From Chitinophaga pinensis (GTDB lineage Bacteria; Bacteroidota; Bacteroidia; Flavobacteriales_D; Crocinitomicaceae): DNA of 9,855 bases. The notes under the pieces were generated by a model that did not search any database, was not told where the DNA came from, and saw only the letters and a list, made by a program, of their open reading frames with translations. Where the stretch lies: positions 1-9,855 of the forward strand of contig CAMBRH010000120.1 in the NCBI GenBank assembly GCA_945870115.1. Reading direction: 5' to 3'. Made by a program: the position numbers and the translations under genes. Of the stretch, positions 4,819 to 9,855 are shown piece after piece (the stretch's first letter is position 1; each line of letters opens with the position of its first letter).

Positions 4819-6330
4819 TTAAAGTTTCGCCCCATTCTCAATCCAACACTGAATCAAATCGCGTTCTTCTTGCAACATCTCAGTTTTATTTCCTTGAGGC
4901 ATTGTTTTTGTAATCACCGCACGATTTAAAATTCGATCTGTAAAACCTTTTATTTGTTCTGGCGTGTCAAACATTACTCCATTTGGTGCAATTTTCTGAA
5001 CATCATCTGTAGGATTTGCTGAGTGACATTGAACGCAACGTTTTTCAATTATTGCTTTCACTTCTTTAAAAGTTGCAGGTACATCGTCTTTACAAACCTG
5101 CTTTTCTCGCGGAGCGGTTACAAATGTTAAAGAAATCATTCCTAAAATCGCAACAGGAAGAATCCAAACGGCTTTTTCTCCTTTTTCAATTTTATTCAAA
5201 TAATGTTTTACCATCGCACTGCAAATGGAAAGCGCAATCAATACAATCCAATTGAAAGAATTACCGTAAGTACTTGGAAAATGATTACTGATCATGATGA
5301 AAATCACGGGTAATGTCAAATAATTGTTGTGTCTTGAACGTAAAAGTGCATTTTTTCCGAAAAGTGGATTTACTATTTTTCCTTCCTTGGCAGCTTTTAC
5401 CATGGCTTTTTGAGATGGAATAATTACTTTAAATACATTTCCAACCATCATGGTTCCAATCAAAGCTCCAACGTGAATGTATGCGGCTCTTGCGCTGAAA
5501 ACATTTAGGAAAAAGTAAGCAAATCCTGCTAAAAAAAGAAATAAAATGAACCAAAAAAGCATTGGTTTTTTCGCTAGTGGAGATTTACACAATAAATCAT
5601 AAACAATCCAACCAGTTGCAAGTGAAGCCATTCCAATTCCTACCGCAATATTTGATGGAATATCCAAGACTTCTTTGTCAATCAAATAAACTTTAGCATC
5701 TAAATAATAGACAATTACGAGTAGTGTGAATCCAGAAAGCCAAGTGAAATATGCCTCGTATTTAAACCAATGTAAATCCTTTGGTATTTCTTTTGGAGCA
5801 ACTTTGTATTTCTCTAAATAATAAAATCCACCACCGTGAACTGCCCATAAATTTCCAGCCAATTCATCGCGTAAATCTTTGGTTCTATTTAAACTATTTT
5901 CTAAGAAATTGAAATAAAAAGAAGCACCAATCCAAGCGATTCCAAAGACAACGTGCGCCCAACGAACAACTAAGTTTAGCCATTCCACAACATGTGATTC
6001 CCAAGTTGTTCCCTGTACAAAATAATAAACAGTATAAAGGAATAAGAATATCAAGGCAAGGTAAACAAAAACATTTTTCGCTTCGTAAATATCCTCGTAT
6101 TTTGATTTTAAGGCTTCACTAAAACTTTCATCATTTTTTTGTTTTATGGCTACAATAACACTTTTTAAAATTCCATAAGTAAGAATAATGATGAAAAGTA
6201 AAATTATGACAAAAAGCCAATTAGAGAAACTGAAATTTGTTTTGAATTTTTCAGCTGCAAAAGATTCTGTTGTGAAACTAATGAATAGAAATAATAAGGA
6301 TAATTTTAGAAGAGTAAAACTGTTTTTCAT
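4819..6330 (-). CDS. puuD: Membrane-bound urate hydroxylase with C-terminal cytochrome c domain (PuuD-type)
   Basis: 503 aa. PuuD-type enzymes hydroxylate urate to 5-hydroxyisourate and pass electrons to a c-type haem and on to the respiratory chain, unlike soluble uricase, which uses oxygen and makes peroxide. Seen here: an N-terminal signal-like segment (1-25, ending FAA), several membrane spans (about 38-61, 86-105, 121-140, 195-213, 228-245, 258-278, 285-305, 338-350, 360-378, 387-405), and PuuD-like motifs RWAHVVFGIAWIGASFYF (123-140), WAVHGGGFYYLEKY (162-175) and LHWFKYEAYFTWLSG (186-200). The C-terminal domain holds the haem motif CVQCH (432-436) and a likely axial Met477 in TMPQG. The N-terminal extension before the core, with extra spans, seems longer than in proteobacterial PuuD. 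It is transcribed divergently from the allantoinase operon, whose enzymes use its product. I found no clear promoter for it. Confidence 0.93.
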   Translation of the reverse strand: MKNSFTLLKLSLLFLFISFTTESFAAEKFKTNFSFSNWLFVIILLFIIILTYGILKSVIVAIKQKNDESFSEALKSKYEDIYEAKNVFVYLALIFLFLYTVYYFVQGTTWESHVVEWLNLVVRWAHVVFGIAWIGASFYFNFLENSLNRTKDLRDELAGNLWAVHGGGFYYLEKYKVAPKEIPKDLHWFKYEAYFTWLSGFTLLVIVYYLDAKVYLIDKEVLDIPSNIAVGIGMASLATGWIVYDLLCKSPLAKKPMLFWFILFLFLAGFAYFFLNVFSARAAYIHVGALIGTMMVGNVFKVIIPSQKAMVKAAKEGKIVNPLFGKNALLRSRHNNYLTLPVIFIMISNHFPSTYGNSFNWIVLIALSICSAMVKHYLNKIEKGEKAVWILPVAILGMISLTFVTAPREKQVCKDDVPATFKEVKAIIEKRCVQCHSANPTDDVQKIAPNGVMFDTPEQIKGFTDRILNRAVITKTMPQGNKTEMLQEERDLIQCWIENGAKL

Positions 6331-6385
6331 GTATGTAATTATTATTGTTTTCGATAAAATTCACTTTAAATCGAACTAATTGATT

Positions 6386-6443
6386 GTAGCTAAATGATTT
6401 TTAAATAAGTAGCTAATTTTATGAACTTAATTTTATATATTTG
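6386..6443 (+). promoter_or_regulatory. puuD/allB divergent control region: candidate allB promoter and paired operator motif
   Basis: The intergenic region is 131 bp. TATATTTG at 6436-6443 fully matches the Bacteroidetes -7 consensus and lies 18 bp before the allB ATG at 6462; a good -33 element is not evident. Upstream the octamer GTAGCTAA occurs twice in direct orientation (6386-6393 and 6409-6416), 23 bp apart, with the palindromic core TAGCTA. Two same-face copies between divergent promoters suit a regulator that controls the pathway. No regulator gene is in the window. Confidence 0.45.
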
Positions 6444-6461
6444 TTAAAATTATTTTAAAAT

Positions 6462-7823
6462 ATGACAAATTCTAACCCTGATTTTGGACTTTATAGTTCA
6501 AGAATATTAACTGATAAGGGCTTCTTTGATGGTACAATACTAATAAAAAATGGGCGCATTTCAAAACTTATTGAAGGAAAAGTTTTAAGCACTGATTTTG
6601 AAATAAATTACTTAAACGATTTAGTCGTAATGCCTGGTTTGATTGATTCTCACGTACATATCAATGAACCTGGAAGAACCGAATGGGAAGGTTTTGAAAC
6701 GATTACAAAGGCTTCAATCGCTGGTGGAATTACAACTTTGGTTGACATGCCTTTAAACGCAAGTCCAGTTACAACTTCTAAAAATGCTTTTGAAATAAAA
6801 TTAAAAGCTTCTGAAGGGAAATTATTTTGTAATTGTGCTTTTTGGGGAGGAATTGTGCCAGAAAATGCTGAACTTTTAGATGAATTAATTCAATCAGGAG
6901 TTTTGGGAGTAAAAGCTTTTTTGACCCATTCTGGAATTGATGATTTTCCAAATGTGACTTTGGAAGATTTGAAAAAAGGCTTAGCAACTTTACAAAAATA
7001 TCAAGTTCCATTGTTGGTTCATGCAGAATTGGATGAAATGCACGATGGAATTCTAGAATTAGAAAAAGATCCAACAAATTACCAAAAATATTTAAAATCG
7101 AGACCAAATATTTGGGAAGATAATGCAGTTGAAATGGCAATTTCATTATGTGAAGAATTTGACACTCCAGTTCACATTGTACATTTATCATCAGCAAATT
7201 CGCTTGAAAAAATTCGAGCTGCAAAAGCAAAGGGTTTAAAATTAACGGTTGAAACCTGTCCTCAGTATTTGTATTTTTGTTCCGAAAATATTCCAAATGG
7301 TAATACTTTATTCAAATGTGCGCCGCCGATTCGCGAGAAGGAGAATAACGATAAGTTGTGGGAAGCTTTGAAAGATGGAACTATTGACTTTATTGTAACG
7401 GATCATTCGCCATCTACACCAAATTTGAAAGAAATTGAAAGTGGAAATTTGAAAAAAGCTTGGGGTGGAATTTCGAGCATTCAATTTTCATTGCCAATTA
7501 TTTGGACAGAAGCGAAGAAACGAGGATTTTCTCTTGAACAAGTTGCAAATTTAATGAGTAAAAATGTGGCTAAATTCATTAAATTAGACCAATCGAAAGG
7601 GAAAATTGAAGTAGGATTTGATGCGGATTTAGTCGTTTGGAATCCAGAAGAATCTTTTATTGTAAAAAAAGATGATATTCATTTCAAACATAAAATTACA
7701 CCTTATTTAAATGAAGAACTTTTTGGAGTTGTAAAAGAAACATTTATTGCTGGGGAAAAAGTGTTTGAAAAAGGAAATTTTGTATCTTTACCAATTGGAG
7801 AAAAAATAATGAGAAAAGCATAA
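6462..7823 (+). CDS. allB: Allantoinase
   Basis: 453 aa, the usual length. Allantoinase hydrolyses the hydantoin ring of allantoin to allantoate. It is a cytoplasmic amidohydrolase with a two-metal TIM-barrel site. The metal ligands are all present: His64 and His66 in GLIDSHVHINEPGR, the carbamylated lysine Lys151 in GVKAFLTHSG, His187 in LVHAE, His241 in HIVHLSS, and Asp314 in IVTDHSPS. The segment GRTEWEGFETITKASIAGGITTLVDMPLN (71-99) is typical of allantoinase rather than dihydroorotase or dihydropyrimidinase, as is CAPPIR (286-291). It is the first gene of a four-gene operon; the next starts 22 bp after its stop. Neighbours on both sides are urate-degradation genes, which removes most doubt about the substrate. 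Confidence 0.95.
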   Translation: MTNSNPDFGLYSSRILTDKGFFDGTILIKNGRISKLIEGKVLSTDFEINYLNDLVVMPGLIDSHVHINEPGRTEWEGFETITKASIAGGITTLVDMPLNASPVTTSKNAFEIKLKASEGKLFCNCAFWGGIVPENAELLDELIQSGVLGVKAFLTHSGIDDFPNVTLEDLKKGLATLQKYQVPLLVHAELDEMHDGILELEKDPTNYQKYLKSRPNIWEDNAVEMAISLCEEFDTPVHIVHLSSANSLEKIRAAKAKGLKLTVETCPQYLYFCSENIPNGNTLFKCAPPIREKENNDKLWEALKDGTIDFIVTDHSPSTPNLKEIESGNLKKAWGGISSIQFSLPIIWTEAKKRGFSLEQVANLMSKNVAKFIKLDQSKGKIEVGFDADLVVWNPEESFIVKKDDIHFKHKITPYLNEELFGVVKETFIAGEKVFEKGNFVSLPIGEKIMRKA

Positions 7824-7845
7824 TATTTTATAACTAATTGATAAT

Positions 7846-8865
7846 ATGGAAATTATAAGAACGGGAAAACCAAAATTCACTTCGTTAATCGATTTAGCTT
7901 CTGAGAAATTAGGAGGGAAAGCACTAGTTTGTAGTGATGATTTTTTTGCTGAAAAAGAGAATTTATTGAAACCTGGAAGAGGAATTTTTATCGTTGATGA
8001 ATATACCGATCGTGGAAAATGGATGGACGGTTGGGAATCTCGCAGAAAAAGAACTCCGGGTTACGATTGGTGTATTATCCAATTGGGAGCTTCTGGAATC
8101 ATAAGAGGTTTGGATATTGATACCAATTTTTTCTTAGGAAATCATCCACCACATGCATCAGTTGAAGTGTGCAATGTTGCAGGAAATCCTTCAAATGAAT
8201 TTTTGCAATCTGATGAGGTAAAATGGACTGAAATTACTCCAAAATCTCATTTAGATGCAGGAAGTCAAAACTTTTTTGAAGTAAATAATAATGAAATTTG
8301 GACACATTTGCGTTTAAATATTTATCCTGATGGTGGAGTTGCTCGTTTGAAAGTTTATGGCGAGGTTTACAAAAATTGGGATTTAGTTGAGGAAAATGAA
8401 TTAATTGATTTGGCTTCTGCTGTAAATGGTGCAAAATCTATTTTGTGTAACGATATGTTTTTCAGTCACATGGATAATTTGTTGATGCCAAATCGCGGTG
8501 CAAACATGGGTGATGGTTGGGAAACTAAAAGAAATAGAACACCAAATAACAGAGATTGGGTTGTTGTGAAATTAGCTCATAAAGGTCAGATTTCTGAAAT
8601 CTTGGTTGATACCTGTCATTTCAAAGGAAATTATCCAGATACTTGTTCAATTGATGGTATAAATGTTTCGGACGAAAATATTGATTTTTCTTCTGCAGAT
8701 TTAACTTGGACAGAAATTTTACCGAAACAAAAATTACAAGCAGATTTCGAGCATTTTTTCGAAAAAGAAATTGCAAGTAACGAATCTTTTACGCACATTC
8801 GATTAAACATTTTCCCTGACGGAGGTGTAAGTCGTTTGAGATTATTTGGACATATTAAATCTTAA
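7846..8865 (+). CDS. alc: Allantoicase (allantoate amidinohydrolase, urea-releasing)
   Basis: 339 aa, full length for allantoicase, which converts allantoate to ureidoglycolate and urea. The protein is an internal duplication, as known for this family. Repeat 1 shows DGWESRRKR (61-69), FLGNHPP (96-102) and NIYPDGGVARLKVYG (158-172). Repeat 2 shows DGWETKRNR (223-231), FKGNYP (259-264) and NIFPDGGVSRLRLFG (321-335). The paired arginine-rich and PDGGV motifs identify the family clearly. Having allantoicase implies that the organism uses the urea-releasing route rather than allantoate amidohydrolase (AllC), which releases ammonia and ureidoglycine. It sits between allB and the OHCU decarboxylase gene, with which it overlaps by one base (TAATG). 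No signal peptide; cytoplasmic. Confidence 0.95.
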   Translation: MEIIRTGKPKFTSLIDLASEKLGGKALVCSDDFFAEKENLLKPGRGIFIVDEYTDRGKWMDGWESRRKRTPGYDWCIIQLGASGIIRGLDIDTNFFLGNHPPHASVEVCNVAGNPSNEFLQSDEVKWTEITPKSHLDAGSQNFFEVNNNEIWTHLRLNIYPDGGVARLKVYGEVYKNWDLVEENELIDLASAVNGAKSILCNDMFFSHMDNLLMPNRGANMGDGWETKRNRTPNNRDWVVVKLAHKGQISEILVDTCHFKGNYPDTCSIDGINVSDENIDFSSADLTWTEILPKQKLQADFEHFFEKEIASNESFTHIRLNIFPDGGVSRLRLFGHIKS

Positions 8866-9371
8866 TGATGACAGTAGAAAGCTTAAATAATTTAGATTCA
8901 ACGATTTTATTTGATGAATTATTCAAATGCTGTGGTTCAACAACTTGGGCGAATAATTTATGTAAAGAAAAACCGTTTAAAGATTTAGAAGATCTTTTTA
9001 AAAAGTCAGATTTATGTTGGTCAACATCAACTAAATCAGATGGATTAGAAGCTTTTACGCACCATCCTAAAATTGGCGATGTTTCAGAATTAGAGAAAAA
9101 ATTCGCTTCAACAAAAGAATGGGCTGGGGGAGAACAAGCAGGAGTAAACACAGCAAATCGAGAAGTATTAGAAGCTTTATCTAAAGGAAATGCTGATTAT
9201 GAAGCAAAATTTGGATTCATTTTTATAGTGTGTGCAACAGGAAAAACTGCCCAAGAAATGCTGGATTTATTAAACGAAAGAATCGGTAATGAATCTGAAA
9301 AAGAATTTGAAATTGCCATGGGCGAACAAAATAAAATTACAAAAATTAGATTAGAAAAACTGATAAAATAG
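8865..9371 (+). CDS. uraD: 2-oxo-4-hydroxy-4-carboxy-5-ureidoimidazoline (OHCU) decarboxylase
   Basis: 168 aa, normal length. The enzyme decarboxylates OHCU stereospecifically to S-allantoin and is an all-helical cytoplasmic protein. Seen here: HPKIGD (67-72) with the catalytic His67, the WAGGEQAG stretch (86-93) with Glu90, a basic helix after NREVLEAL, and the strongly conserved FIVCATGK (120-127) plus a C-terminal arginine (Arg162) in KITKIRLEKL. The start is the first ATG, overlapping the allantoicase stop as TAATG; a second ATG follows at once at 8868, so either could be used. Translational coupling with alc is likely. Function follows from the motifs and from its place beside the genes for the preceding and following steps. 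Confidence 0.94.
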   Translation: MMTVESLNNLDSTILFDELFKCCGSTTWANNLCKEKPFKDLEDLFKKSDLCWSTSTKSDGLEAFTHHPKIGDVSELEKKFASTKEWAGGEQAGVNTANREVLEALSKGNADYEAKFGFIFIVCATGKTAQEMLDLLNERIGNESEKEFEIAMGEQNKITKIRLEKLIK

Positions 9372-9444
9372 TTATGAATTATGAGTTATGAATTATGAGT
9401 TGAAGTGCTCATTATTCATCACTCAACATTCATAACTCATAACT
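9370..9444. repeat. Long imperfect palindrome between uraD and uraH
   Basis: Arms of about 31 bases (9370-9400 and 9414-9444) can pair with a handful of mismatches and wobble pairs around a loop of about 13 nt. The left arm is built from repeats of the unit (A/G)TTATGA, that is, a short tandem repeat folded back on its complement. It fills nearly the whole gap inside the operon and includes the uraD stop codon at its left edge. Because it has only a short A-run after it on this strand, it does not look like a terminator. I suspect a dispersed intergenic element of flavobacterial type, but cannot test copy number here. Confidence 0.65.
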
Positions 9445-9451
9445 AAAAAAC

Positions 9452-9793
9452 ATGAGTCAAATAACAACACATATTTTAGATACTTCCAAAGGAAAGCCAG
9501 CTAAGGGAATTTTAATTTGTTTGGAAAAGCAAGTTGAAAACGGATCGTGGGAAGAAATCGGAAGAGGAAATACCAACGATGACGGTCGTTTACCAGGTTT
9601 AGTAGCAGAAAACACATTTCTGGATTTTGGAATTTACCGCTTGATTTTTGATACAGAAACCTATTATAAAAACACAGAGGTTGAAGGACTTTATCCTGAA
9701 GTTTCAATTGCTTTTAAAGTCACAGAAAATAAACATTATCACATTCCCTTGTTGCTGAATCCATTTGGATACAGCACTTATAGAGGAAGTTAA
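9452..9793 (+). CDS. uraH: 5-hydroxyisourate (HIU) hydrolase, transthyretin-like protein
   Basis: 113 aa, a normal length for bacterial transthyretin-like HIU hydrolase, which hydrolyses 5-hydroxyisourate to OHCU. The three catalytic regions are present: His7 in the N-terminal ITTHILD, Arg46 in GRLPG, and His97 in HYHIPLLL, with the diagnostic C-terminal YRGS (110-113) that separates the hydrolases from vertebrate transthyretin. No signal peptide is seen, so the protein is cytoplasmic. It follows uraD after an 80-bp gap occupied by a palindrome, so it may be co-transcribed at a different level. Its substrate is made by the membrane enzyme PuuD encoded on the other strand; HIU decays non-enzymatically, so fast hydrolysis guards the stereochemistry of the pathway. 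Confidence 0.95.
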   Translation: MSQITTHILDTSKGKPAKGILICLEKQVENGSWEEIGRGNTNDDGRLPGLVAENTFLDFGIYRLIFDTETYYKNTEVEGLYPEVSIAFKVTENKHYHIPLLLNPFGYSTYRGS

Positions 9794-9855
9794 ATTTTAG
9801 TTTTTATCAAACAAACTCATCGTTGTAATCAAAATTTTATTTTATCATTTACTGA
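9794..9855. other. Short sequence after uraH, no feature seen
   Basis: AT-rich sequence after the uraH stop. I find no stem with a U-tract and no start of a gene, so the operon may continue or be terminated beyond the window. Confidence 0.5.

Noticed and set aside
6778..7296. 172-codon minus-strand frame inside allB
   Set aside because: It is a complement shadow of a gene with all allantoinase active-site residues; its composition is Leu/Phe-rich and unlike a real protein.
6462..7823. Dihydroorotase or dihydropyrimidinase instead of allantoinase
   Set aside because: The active-site motifs fit the whole amidohydrolase group, but the specific motifs and the neighbouring puuD, alc, uraD and uraH genes make allantoinase far more likely.
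9371..9451. CRISPR array in the repeat-rich gap
   Set aside because: The units are about 7-15 bases, contiguous and folded as one palindrome; there are no unique spacers and no cas genes.

Overview
The window looks like chromosomal DNA of a member of the Bacteroidetes, most likely a Flavobacterium-like organism. The DNA is strongly A+T-rich, recognisable Shine-Dalgarno sequences are scarce, several upstream regions carry the Bacteroidetes -7 box (TAnnTTTG), and the ribosomal proteins and enzymes read like flavobacterial sequences. This placement is inferred from sequence character, not from a database search.

Layout. (1) Bases 1-373 are the 3' end of a DEAD-box RNA helicase gene on the + strand, closed by a strong intrinsic terminator. 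(2) Bases 430-663 are a non-coding block bounded by 21-bp perfect terminal inverted repeats, with three internal hairpins, so the single strand could fold into a cloverleaf-like shape. It resembles a miniature transposable element or a structured RNA. (3) Bases 660-2281, minus strand, hold an AbiEi/AbiEii (type IV toxin-antitoxin, abortive infection) pair. The two genes are separated by 122 bp containing a long hairpin, and the AbiEi promoter region is rich in repeats. (4) Bases 2419-3871, minus strand, hold two unrecognised genes that look co-transcribed. (5) Bases 3934-4690, minus strand, hold rplU-rpmA (ribosomal proteins L21 and L27) with a clear promoter and terminator. (6) From 4819 to the end lies a purine (urate) degradation locus: a membrane-bound, cytochrome-c-fused urate hydroxylase (PuuD) on the minus strand, divergent from a + strand operon for allantoinase, allantoicase, OHCU decarboxylase and HIU hydrolase.

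How the genes work together. The five purine genes encode every step from urate to ureidoglycolate plus urea: PuuD makes 5-hydroxyisourate, the transthyretin-like protein converts it to OHCU, UraD yields S-allantoin, AllB opens it to allantoate, and allantoicase splits off urea. No xanthine dehydrogenase, transporter, ureidoglycolate lyase or urease is visible, so the beginning and end of the pathway must lie elsewhere if they exist. The AbiE pair and the two unknown genes sit between housekeeping genes and are the accessory part of the window. The best candidates for something undescribed are the inverted-repeat block at 430-663 and the unknown pair at 2419-3871; I see no proof that either is a new system.
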